Source: Mariniphaga sp041687255 (GTDB lineage: Bacteria > Bacteroidota > Bacteroidia > Bacteroidales > Prolixibacteraceae). From it: a stretch of 64,000 nucleotides of DNA. Position numbers and translations under genes: made by a program. Location: the NCBI GenBank assembly GCA_041687255.1, contig JAWLCL010000005.1, positions 186,001-250,000 of the forward strand. Direction: 5' to 3'. Positions 51,649 to 60,241 of the stretch are shown here, piece after piece; positions within the stretch are counted from its first letter, which is position 1; each line of letters opens with the position of its first letter. The notes under the pieces were generated by a model, which searched no databases, was not told where the DNA came from, and saw nothing but the letters and a program-made list of their open reading frames with translations.

Positions 51649-53454
51649 TTAATCGTGGGAAAAATCCTGCACTGTTTTCCTGTATTTTGAAAAAGCCACT
51701 GCACGTGATATAAACCCAAGATATTTGCCATTATCAATAACAGCCAGGTTATACCGCCCCGAGGTTTCGAATTTCTGTGCCACGGTTTCCATTGTATCAT
51801 CAGGTGAAATAAAAGATTCAGGCATATATATCAAATCTTTCACCAAAACCTTGTCGTACAAATCATGTTCGAAGATCAAAGTTCGCACATCTGAAAGTTT
51901 CACCATTCCTTTAAGATAACCTTCCGAATCGACAACAGGATAAAGATTCCGGTGCGAAATGGAAACGGCCTTAACAAGGTCACGAAGAGTGGCATCGGGT
52001 GAAAGCACCTCAAAATCGGTTTCGATAAGGTTCCGTACCTTCATCAGCCTGAGTACCGACTTATCCTTATGGTGCGTAAGCAAATCACCGGCCAGTGCCA
52101 GGCGTTTGGTATATACCGAATGCGGTTCAACCCCTATAATTGTCACATAGGCAACTGTAGATGAAATAATCAGCGGGATAAATAAATCATAACCTCTTGT
52201 CATTTCGGCAGTTAAAAATATTGCCGTCAATGGTGCATGCATAACAGCAGCCATCATACCAGCCATACCGGCAAGGGCAAAGTTATCAGCCGGCAAATCA
52301 ATCTGGCCTATAATTTTAGCCAGAAGAGCAAAGAAATACCCGGCTATTGCACCCATAAAAAGAGTTGGAGCAAAAATACCACCTACTCCACCCGAACCTG
52401 TAGTTGCCACCATGGCAATGACCTTAAAAATTAAAATACCGGCTAAAAACAACAGGAACATATATCCATTGTCAGCCACATTAAAAAACATTGAATTATG
52501 GAGCAGTTCAGTGCCGCGTTCATTAAAGATCAGTGAAATCTCGCGGTACCCTTCCCCCCAAAGAGGAGGAAAAATAAAAATCAGCAAACCTATAACAACA
52601 CCACCAATCACCAACCGCAGCACCCATGATTTTATCGTTTTAAATTTCGCCTCCAGGTACATTGTCATCCTGGTAAAATAAATCGCAATAAGGCCGGTAA
52701 ATATGCCAAGTAAAATATAAAACCAGATGGTTTCAAGTGAAAAGGGATGAACCTGGGCAAAACGAAGCAACACATCCTCTTCCATAAAGAAGTAGGTTAA
52801 GGAAGTGGCAGTAACAGCCGATATAAGCAAAGGGATAAGGTAAACCATAGTGAGGTCGAGCATCAGCACCTCGAGGGTAAATATTATCCCGGCAATCGGA
52901 GCATTGAAAATTCCGGCAATTGCACCGGCAGCACCACACCCTATCATAAGGGTGACGTATTTATATTTTAACCTGAAAAAGCTGGCAAGATTTGAACCAA
53001 TTGAAGCCCCGGTATAAACAATTGGCGCTTCAGCTCCTACAGAACCACCAAAACCAATGGTGAGCGAACTGGCCACCATCGATGACCATGTATTGTGCGA
53101 ACGAATGCGGCTGCTTTGCCTTGAAATGGAATAAAGAATTTTAGACACACCATGTCCGATGTCATCTTTGATAACATATTTTACAAACAGCACCGTAAGA
53201 AAGATTCCAACTAAAGGATAAATTAAAAACAGGTAACTTATGGAATCAACATCAAACCAGTTGGTAAGCTTTATGGCAACCAAATGGATAAGATTTTTTA
53301 GGATAATGGCAGCCAACCCACTGAATATTCCAACAATAAAACTCAGCAAATACAGAAAATTACGCTCAGAGACATGGGCAATTCGCCACAAAATCAACTT
53401 ATGAAGCCATAGCCTGTAATACCTTTTCCACAATATATAAAACTTTCTTATCAT
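51649..53454 (-). CDS. ClC-family chloride channel/antiporter with C-terminal CBS pair
   Basis: 601 residues. About ten membrane helices (30-430) carry ClC motifs: GFGGSVGAEAPIVYTGASIGS, where the gating Glu is kept but the usual GxEGP reads GAEAP, and TTGSGGVGGIFAPTLFMG. A CBS pair (about 460-590: LIETDFEVLSPDATLRDLV and YMPESFISPDDTMETVAQKF) follows. It moves chloride, probably coupled to protons. It is transcribed alone. Confidence 0.92.
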   Translation of the reverse strand: MIRKFYILWKRYYRLWLHKLILWRIAHVSERNFLYLLSFIVGIFSGLAAIILKNLIHLVAIKLTNWFDVDSISYLFLIYPLVGIFLTVLFVKYVIKDDIGHGVSKILYSISRQSSRIRSHNTWSSMVASSLTIGFGGSVGAEAPIVYTGASIGSNLASFFRLKYKYVTLMIGCGAAGAIAGIFNAPIAGIIFTLEVLMLDLTMVYLIPLLISAVTATSLTYFFMEEDVLLRFAQVHPFSLETIWFYILLGIFTGLIAIYFTRMTMYLEAKFKTIKSWVLRLVIGGVVIGLLIFIFPPLWGEGYREISLIFNERGTELLHNSMFFNVADNGYMFLLFLAGILIFKVIAMVATTGSGGVGGIFAPTLFMGAIAGYFFALLAKIIGQIDLPADNFALAGMAGMMAAVMHAPLTAIFLTAEMTRGYDLFIPLIISSTVAYVTIIGVEPHSVYTKRLALAGDLLTHHKDKSVLRLMKVRNLIETDFEVLSPDATLRDLVKAVSISHRNLYPVVDSEGYLKGMVKLSDVRTLIFEHDLYDKVLVKDLIYMPESFISPDDTMETVAQKFETSGRYNLAVIDNGKYLGFISRAVAFSKYRKTVQDFSHD

Positions 53455-53631
53455 TTAGTTTTTGAATTCGGCCTGTAAAAGTACAAAAACACATCGTTGC
53501 AGTATAAGGATTGTACATCTACTTTTCCGAATGCAGCAAAAATTAACTGTACTGCAGTATTCATTATAAAACCTGACTTCAAAAAGAAAAAAAGTGGATA
53601 TGCTTTTAAAAAGTTTATAAGAAAATAATTT

Positions 53632-54747
53632 TTATTTGGCAGGTATTTTTAACAGGAATGAAGTCCCCGCTTCTTCGGTACTTTCAGCCGAAACACTGCC
53701 CCCGTGAGCTTCGGCCACTTTCCTTACGAACGCCAGACCTATTCCCCATCCCTTTGAAGATTCATCCAACTTGTAATACCTGTTAAAAATTGTTTCCATA
53801 ATTTCCGGGGGAATTGTCTTTCCCTCATTTTTAACCGAAAGTAAAAGAAAATCATTTTCCAACATGCATGAAACTTTTATTGTTTTTGAAGTCTTTCCAT
53901 GTCTAAGGGCATTGTTTATTAAATTGTTAAAAGCACGCCTTACTAAATTAACATCCACATTCACATTTATTTCATCACTGTTCGATTCCAGCTCTATTTT
54001 ACGTTTATAACTGATCTTATAAATCTTAACTTGTTGTTCTAAATCTTCCAGAATATTTACCACATTTTTTTGCAATGGCAGAGTATCATCCGATTTCACC
54101 GAACCTACATCAAGAAAATCTTCAATTAATATTTCAGCTTGATGAGAACTTAATTTTAATATCTCCAGCACCTTTCGTGCTTCATTCACTTCGATATTAC
54201 CCTCAAGCATGTTGATGCATGCCTTTATATTATTCAGCGGAGAATTCAAGTCGTGCATAATCGACTGAATAAATTCTTCACGGTACTCATCTTCAATCTT
54301 CAACTGATCGGCTTTTTTTTCAGCAACTTTCCGGGCTTTAACCTGCACATTCTGCTTTTCCCTGAAAAATACCTCGGCAGCCTGTTCAATGGCATAATCA
54401 ATGGCATTCATAATAATGTCCCTGTCTCTCCTGTCGGTAACGGCAGTGTTCTTATCTATAAAAGTAAAAATCTCGGCTTTTAACAGATTGTATTCCTGAA
54501 TGATGTGTTTCAATGAATAGGAAATATATTGTGCCCTGTCCACTCCATGTTTCTCACTGTGTATGACCACTGAATTTGTATCGTTGGTTTCCAAAACATC
54601 GATAATGGAATTTATCAAATCAGGAACACTATTCTGAATCACTGTTTTGTCATAATTATTTGCAACAGGAATTTCCTTTTTAACCTTTTGTAACCAGTTC
54701 TCCAGAATCTCATCTTGCTTTAATCGAAGGATTTTAGTAGTTTCCAT
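53632..54747 (-). CDS. Soluble sensor histidine kinase with RsbRD-like N-terminal domain
   Basis: 371 residues, no membrane segment. Residues 1-130 are an all-helical sensor domain resembling RsbRD_N (LRLKQDEILENWLQKV at the start, ISYSLKHIIQEYNLLKAEIF). A short coiled coil leads to the HisKA domain with His165 in IMHDLNSPLNN and an HATPase domain (NLINNALRHG, GWGIGLAFVRKVAEAHGG). No response regulator gene is nearby, so it is an orphan. The signal is probably intracellular. Confidence 0.88.
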   Translation of the reverse strand: METTKILRLKQDEILENWLQKVKKEIPVANNYDKTVIQNSVPDLINSIIDVLETNDTNSVVIHSEKHGVDRAQYISYSLKHIIQEYNLLKAEIFTFIDKNTAVTDRRDRDIIMNAIDYAIEQAAEVFFREKQNVQVKARKVAEKKADQLKIEDEYREEFIQSIMHDLNSPLNNIKACINMLEGNIEVNEARKVLEILKLSSHQAEILIEDFLDVGSVKSDDTLPLQKNVVNILEDLEQQVKIYKISYKRKIELESNSDEINVNVDVNLVRRAFNNLINNALRHGKTSKTIKVSCMLENDFLLLSVKNEGKTIPPEIMETIFNRYYKLDESSKGWGIGLAFVRKVAEAHGGSVSAESTEEAGTSFLLKIPAK

Positions 54748-54888
54748 ATTGATTCTTTATCATTAATTACAAAACACTATTTATCAATCCATTGTTTAAC
54801 GAAAAAGAATGTTTCAAAACAGAACATGTTAATAGCAAAGGGATTATCTTAGCATAACTTGATTATTAATAAAAACGATTCACAGGCA

Positions 54889-55749
54889 ATGAAAATTCAA
54901 ATATCAGGATCGAGCGGCTATCTGGGCAATATTATTTCTAAAGAGTTAATTCGAAGAGGCCATCAGGCGGAAGGCATTGACCGGGGATTATTGTATGGCC
55001 CCGAAGAAAAGCTGGCCACTGCTTTGAAAGATTCAGATGTTGTAATACATCTGGCGGGTGCACCAATTTTAAGAAGGTGGACCGAAGAGAATAAAAAAAT
55101 TATTATGGACAGCCGGGTTGTAACGGCCGGAAATATTGCAGGGGCAATCAATCGTTTGCCGGCCGGGAGCCGACCACGGAAGGTAATTTCCGCATCAGGC
55201 ATAAGCATATATGCTCCGGGGAAAACACACACCGAGAAAAGCACCGATTTTGATACGGGCTTTTTAGGGGAAGTTGTAAAACAATGGGAAAAAGTGTGGG
55301 AACTACTTCCGGATGATGTTGAGCTTACTGTACTCAGGATGGCACCTGTACTGGGAAAAGAATCTCCCACCATCAAAAAGATGTACCTGCCATTTAAAAT
55401 GGGAGTAGGCGGAAAAATTGGAAACGGCAAACAACCCTTTCCTTTTGTGCATGAAGCCGATGTAGCAAGTGTTTACCTCTGGGCAACAGAAAACAGTGGA
55501 ACCGGAGGCAAATATATTTTAGCAGCACCTCATCAGATTACCAACGCTTATTTTACCCGGGCAATGGCTGATGCTTTTAATCGACCGGCAATTACTGCCG
55601 TACCTTCATTTGCATTGAAAATGATTTATGGACAGGCAGCAACAATGCTCCTGCATAGCCCGGCAGTTCACCCTGAAAAACTGATAAAAAAAGGCTATAA
55701 TTTTCAATTTGAAAGCATTGAACAAACACTCAAGGAAATACTTCAATAA
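54889..55749 (+). CDS. TIGR01777-type NAD-dependent epimerase (SDR39U1 family)
   Basis: 286 residues from the ATG at 54889 (MKIQISGSSGYLGNIISKEL). An upstream TTG at 54859 in the same frame adds nothing recognisable. Extended SDR fold: dinucleotide loop GSSGYLG, DVVIHLAGAPI, SASGISIYA and PFPFVHEADVA, with the DUF1731-like tail VPSFALKMIYGQAATMLL. Family members are called cell-division inhibitor or sugar epimerase without firm evidence. It stands alone between two histidine kinase genes of opposite strands. Confidence 0.87.
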   Translation: MKIQISGSSGYLGNIISKELIRRGHQAEGIDRGLLYGPEEKLATALKDSDVVIHLAGAPILRRWTEENKKIIMDSRVVTAGNIAGAINRLPAGSRPRKVISASGISIYAPGKTHTEKSTDFDTGFLGEVVKQWEKVWELLPDDVELTVLRMAPVLGKESPTIKKMYLPFKMGVGGKIGNGKQPFPFVHEADVASVYLWATENSGTGGKYILAAPHQITNAYFTRAMADAFNRPAITAVPSFALKMIYGQAATMLLHSPAVHPEKLIKKGYNFQFESIEQTLKEILQ

Positions 55750-55959
55750 GATCAAAGGCAAAGAAAACAGGTTACAATTTAACAGACTTAATGCTAATCG
55801 TATTAATCTATTCTGCTGTATTAGCCATCCGGCAGTAAACTATAACACCCTTTGCTTACAAACAAAGAGAAAACAATCACGTTTTACAAGTACTGTTTTC
55901 ATTTAGGGAAAAAGAAGGTTATACCTGATAAATTATTTAAAAATGAATGAGGAATAAGA

Positions 55960-57030
55960 ATGATAACAAACATCCAAATTAAAAACAATCGCCTGGCTTT
56001 ACTACTTTCATTTCTGTTAATACTGGCTATAGGAATAGTCGATTATTTTACTGGTGCTGAAATAGCCTTTTCCATTTTCTACCTGATACCCATATTAATT
56101 CTTGCTCTTCAAAATACAATTAAACAGCATCATATAGTGGTCAATGCAATACTAGCCTCAACCGTATGGTTTATACCCGAATATATTGCCGGTGATTATT
56201 CTCATACTGCTATCCCGGTCTGGAATTCTTTTGTACGCCTTGTAATCTTTATAGTGGTAGGACAACTGGCATTTAACCTGAACCAAAAACATCAAAAGCT
56301 TAAAGAAACAAACAAAGTATTGGAAAATTTAAACAGTGAAAAAAACAAACTGATTGGAATAGCAGCCCACGATTTGCGTAACCCTATAGGAAACATCTTT
56401 GCTTTTTCCGATCTGCTGATTACAGGCTATTCCGATAAATCGGATCCAAATGCACTGAAAATTATTGGCTATATAAAAACGATAAGCAGCAATACCCTTG
56501 AAATGCTGGAGAAACTGCTTGACATCTCAAAAATAGAATCAGGAACCGTTTCGCTTACATTTACACGACAGGAGTATACAAGTTTTATAAAAAAACAAAT
56601 TACTCTGAACCAGATGTTTGCCGACAAGAAAAATATAAAAATTATTTTTACCCCCGAAAAAGAAAAATTATATTTATCGTTTGATGAACATTATTTAAGT
56701 GAGGCAATTAATAACCTGCTTACCAATGCGGTTAAATTTTCATACCCTGACAATGAAATAACAGTAAGAATTTCTGAAAAGAAAAAGTTTATAAAGACAG
56801 AAGTTTCGGATAAGGGGAAGGGTATTCCGGTTGAAGAACAAAAGAAGTTATTTCAATACTTCCAAAAAACAAGTGTAAAACCAACCGGGGGAGAAAAAAG
56901 TACCGGACTGGGACTGGCCATCGCAAAAAAAATTGTGATGGAGCATAACGGCAGAATTGGCGTGGAAAGCAAACCAGGAGAAGGTTCCACCTTTTATTAT
57001 GAGCTGCCAAAAGATAAAAATAATAATTAA
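55960..57030 (+). CDS. Membrane-bound sensor histidine kinase
   Basis: 356 residues. Four or five N-terminal membrane helices (10-105) form a MASE-like sensor without a large outside loop. HisKA has His137 in GIAAHDLRNPIGN. HATPase has NNLLTNAVKFSYPDNE, DKGKGIP and STGLGLAIAKKIVMEHNG. There is no response regulator beside it. Because the HMA-AraC regulator starts only 27 bp after its stop and copA follows, it may be part of the copper unit (inference). Confidence 0.88.
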   Translation: MITNIQIKNNRLALLLSFLLILAIGIVDYFTGAEIAFSIFYLIPILILALQNTIKQHHIVVNAILASTVWFIPEYIAGDYSHTAIPVWNSFVRLVIFIVVGQLAFNLNQKHQKLKETNKVLENLNSEKNKLIGIAAHDLRNPIGNIFAFSDLLITGYSDKSDPNALKIIGYIKTISSNTLEMLEKLLDISKIESGTVSLTFTRQEYTSFIKKQITLNQMFADKKNIKIIFTPEKEKLYLSFDEHYLSEAINNLLTNAVKFSYPDNEITVRISEKKKFIKTEVSDKGKGIPVEEQKKLFQYFQKTSVKPTGGEKSTGLGLAIAKKIVMEHNGRIGVESKPGEGSTFYYELPKDKNNN

Positions 57031-57057
57031 TACAGTTAATATTGAATTAAGCAGTAA

Positions 57058-57630
57058 ATGCAAGAAATGAACAAGCTCTACATAAAAAACATGGTCTGCA
57101 ACCGTTGTAAAATGGTCGTAAAATCGGAACTCGAAAAGTTGGGAATTGAACCGCTTCAGGTGGAACTGGGAGAGGTTATCCTTTCCAGGGAACTTTCGGG
57201 CGAAGATAAAACAAGGGTAGATTTGATGTTGCAGGAACTTGGTTTTTCTGTTATCGATGACAGGAAAAGCCAGCTTATTGAGAAAATAAAGACACTCATC
57301 ATTGAGCTGGTGCATCAGCAAAACAGCAAGTTAGAAAGTAATCTTTCCGACTATCTGAGCAGCAGATTAAACCACGATTACACCTATATGACCAATCTCT
57401 TTTCGGAAGTTGAAGGCACAACAATCGAAAAGTATTACATTGCCCAAAAAATTGAAAAGGTAAAAGAACTGCTGGTATACGATGAACTTAACCTTAGTGA
57501 GATTGCCTATCTGCTCAACTACTCCAGTGTTTCCCATCTAAGCAATCAGTTTAAAAAGGTCACAGGACTTACTCCAAGTCACTTCAAAAATATACGTATT
57601 GAAAAACGAAAGCCTCTCGATGAGGTGTAA
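57058..57630 (+). CDS. HMA-like metal-binding/AraC fusion regulator, probable copper sensor
   Basis: 190 residues. Residues 1-65 have a heavy-metal-associated domain outline with IKNMVCNRCKM (Cys14, Cys17, the M-x-C-x-x-C metal site) and LQELGFSVIDD at its end. Residues about 70-185 are an AraC-type DNA-binding domain (NLSEIAYLLNYSSVSHLSNQFKKVTGLTPSHFKN). This gives a direct metal-to-DNA link in one small protein. copA lies 91 bp downstream on the same strand, so copper-dependent activation of copA is the likely job (inference). MNKLYIKNM three residues in is an alternative start. Confidence 0.85.
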   Translation: MQEMNKLYIKNMVCNRCKMVVKSELEKLGIEPLQVELGEVILSRELSGEDKTRVDLMLQELGFSVIDDRKSQLIEKIKTLIIELVHQQNSKLESNLSDYLSSRLNHDYTYMTNLFSEVEGTTIEKYYIAQKIEKVKELLVYDELNLSEIAYLLNYSSVSHLSNQFKKVTGLTPSHFKNIRIEKRKPLDEV

Positions 57631-57721
57631 ATCATACAATTCTTTTTAAAAATGGTATAACAGTTTAATGCCTTTTAGTGGTGATCTTTGCATTAACGAA
57701 AAATATATGCAACAGTAAGCC

Positions 57722-60139
57722 ATGGAAAATAAGATAATAAATCCGGTACACATTCCGGTTGAAGGAGTAGATAACGAACACAATGCCCATATTCTTGAAG
57801 AAAAGCTCAACAAGATAAAGGGTGTATCAGGTCAAAGGGTGGAGATTAACAACCGCCGTGTTGTTCTCACTCCTGCCAACGGGGTAAGCATTTTGCCCGA
57901 TGCGGTAGAGGTAATTCGCAGCCTGGGCTATGAAGTGCCATCGATAAAAAAAACATTTCCGGTACTTCATTTAAGCTGTGCTTCATGCGCAGTAAGCGCT
58001 CAAAGCATGGTTCAGGCAAAGAATGGCGTTATAAATGCTGCGGTTAATTATGGCACAGCCTCACTTACCGTTGAATATCTTCCGAATGTAGTTGATCCAA
58101 AGGAAATGCAGGAAGCCCTGCAATCGGTGGGATACGATATAATGGTTGAAACCGATGCCGACACACCTGATACCCTTGAAGAAATAAGAAATAAGAAATA
58201 CCGCAAACTCAAGCAACACACAATAGGAGCCGTACTGTTTTCCCTGCCGGTATTCATCATAGGTATGTTTTTCATGAATATGCCTTATGCCAATATAATC
58301 ATGTGGATTTTCGCCACTCCTGTGATCCTTTTGTTTGGCCGTGATTTTTACATCAATGCCTGGAAACAGGCTAAACACCGGTCGGCAAACATGGATACAC
58401 TGGTGGCTTTAAGCACCGGTGTTGCATACACGTTTAGCGTATTTAACACCCTCTTCCCCCAATTCTGGCACAGCAGAGGATTGCATGCCCATGTTTATTT
58501 TGAAGCAGCAGCTGTTATTATAGCCTTTATTCTTCTTGGCAAACTGCTGGAAGAAAAAGCCAAGGGAAACACTTCGAATGCCATTAAAAAGCTGATGGGA
58601 TTGCAACCTAAGAAAGTCACTGTATTAACCCATGACGGGCAGCAGGTACAAATCTCCATAGAGCAGATAAAAAAAGGAGACACAGTTGTTGTAAAACCCG
58701 GTGAAAAAATTGCAGTCGACGGGGAAGTAACCCAGGGACAGTCATATGTCGATGAAAGCATGTTAACCGGTGAACCCATACCTGTTTTAAAGACTGAACA
58801 TGAAAAAGTATATGCAGGAACACTCAACCAAAAAGGAAGTTTTCAGTTTCGTGCCGAAAAAGTTGGGGCTGAAACCATGCTGGCCCAAATCATAAAAATG
58901 GTGCAGGATGCCCAGGGAAGTAAAGCGCCGGTGCAAAAACTGGTGGATAAAATTGCAGGAATTTTTGTACCTGTAGTTATGGGTATTGCACTAACTGCTT
59001 TTATTGTGTGGATAGCATTTGGAGGCGAAAGCGGCTTTTCACAGGGGTTGCTGGCTTTAATTACGGTTCTTGTAATTGCCTGCCCTTGTGCTTTGGGCCT
59101 GGCTACTCCCACCGCCATAATGGTTGGTGTAGGGAAAGGCGCTGAAAACGGTATACTGATAAAAGACGCCGAAAGCCTGGAACTGGCTAAAGATATTGAT
59201 GCTGTGGTACTCGATAAAACAGGGACCATTACCGAAGGAAAACCTGTAGTTACAGATGTTTTCTGGCTCAGGAAAGATTTAAAGGAAAAAGAAATTCTTT
59301 TCAGCATTGAAAAGAAATCGGAACATCCCCTGGCTGAGGCAGTGGTGAATTATTACCACGATATTAAAGAAATCCCTCTTGCTTCCTTTGAAAGCATAAC
59401 GGGAAAAGGAGCCACAGCAGAAATAAACGATCGGTCGTATTTTGTTGGAAATAAGAAACTGATTGTTGAAAATAACATTCAGGTACCGGAAGTCCTGCAA
59501 AAAAAGGCAGATGCATGGAGCCAGGAATCAAAAACGGTAATCTGGTTTGCAGATGACAAACAAGCACTTGCCGTAGTTGCCATAGCCGATAAAATAAAAG
59601 AAACCTCCGCAGAGGCTGTCAGTAAACTTCAAAAATCGGGAATAGAAGTTTATATGCTTACCGGCGACAATGAGGCAACCGCAAAGGCAATTGCCGGGAA
59701 AGCCGGAATCAGGAATTTTAAAGCGGAAGTATTGCCGGCACAAAAAGCCGAATTTGTAAAACAGCTTCAGGCTGAAGGGAAAAAAGTTGCCATGGCCGGC
59801 GACGGCATTAACGACAGCACCGCTCTTGCGCAGGCCGATGTTAGCATTGCCATGGGTAAAGGGAGCGATATTGCCATGGATGTTGCAAAAATGACAATCG
59901 TTTCATCCGACTTAAATAAGATTCCGATGGCCATTAAGCTATCGAAACAAACAGTGCGAACCATCAGGGAAAATCTTTTCTGGGCATTCGTTTACAACAT
60001 CATTGGCATTCCCATTGCGGCAGGAATTTTGTATCCTTTCAACGGTTTTATGCTTAATCCAATGATAGCAGGAGCAGCTATGGCCCTGAGCAGCGTCAGT
60101 GTAGTATCAAATAGCCTCCGGCTGAAATTGAAAAAGTAA
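57722..60139 (+). CDS. copA: Copper-translocating P-type ATPase
   Basis: 805 residues. Two HMA-type domains: the first (5-70) has lost its cysteines (VEGVDNEHNAH), the second has CASC (86-89). Eight membrane helices with the CPC ion site (454-456), phosphorylation site DKTGT (Asp498), SEHPLAE in the N-domain and GDGINDSTALAQADV in the hinge. It exports Cu(I) from the cytoplasm using ATP. Regulation by the upstream HMA-AraC protein is likely. A short CAGGTT/AACCTG dyad after the stop lacks a T-run. Confidence 0.95.
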   Translation: MENKIINPVHIPVEGVDNEHNAHILEEKLNKIKGVSGQRVEINNRRVVLTPANGVSILPDAVEVIRSLGYEVPSIKKTFPVLHLSCASCAVSAQSMVQAKNGVINAAVNYGTASLTVEYLPNVVDPKEMQEALQSVGYDIMVETDADTPDTLEEIRNKKYRKLKQHTIGAVLFSLPVFIIGMFFMNMPYANIIMWIFATPVILLFGRDFYINAWKQAKHRSANMDTLVALSTGVAYTFSVFNTLFPQFWHSRGLHAHVYFEAAAVIIAFILLGKLLEEKAKGNTSNAIKKLMGLQPKKVTVLTHDGQQVQISIEQIKKGDTVVVKPGEKIAVDGEVTQGQSYVDESMLTGEPIPVLKTEHEKVYAGTLNQKGSFQFRAEKVGAETMLAQIIKMVQDAQGSKAPVQKLVDKIAGIFVPVVMGIALTAFIVWIAFGGESGFSQGLLALITVLVIACPCALGLATPTAIMVGVGKGAENGILIKDAESLELAKDIDAVVLDKTGTITEGKPVVTDVFWLRKDLKEKEILFSIEKKSEHPLAEAVVNYYHDIKEIPLASFESITGKGATAEINDRSYFVGNKKLIVENNIQVPEVLQKKADAWSQESKTVIWFADDKQALAVVAIADKIKETSAEAVSKLQKSGIEVYMLTGDNEATAKAIAGKAGIRNFKAEVLPAQKAEFVKQLQAEGKKVAMAGDGINDSTALAQADVSIAMGKGSDIAMDVAKMTIVSSDLNKIPMAIKLSKQTVRTIRENLFWAFVYNIIGIPIAAGILYPFNGFMLNPMIAGAAMALSSVSVVSNSLRLKLKK

Positions 60140-60241
60140 TAAACCAATTGTACAGGTTGGAATGAACCTGCAAGAGTTTATAATGTTTACACTAGATGAT
60201 ATCCCGGCAGTGGGTTTAACCCTAAAACACAACAGTTAAAA

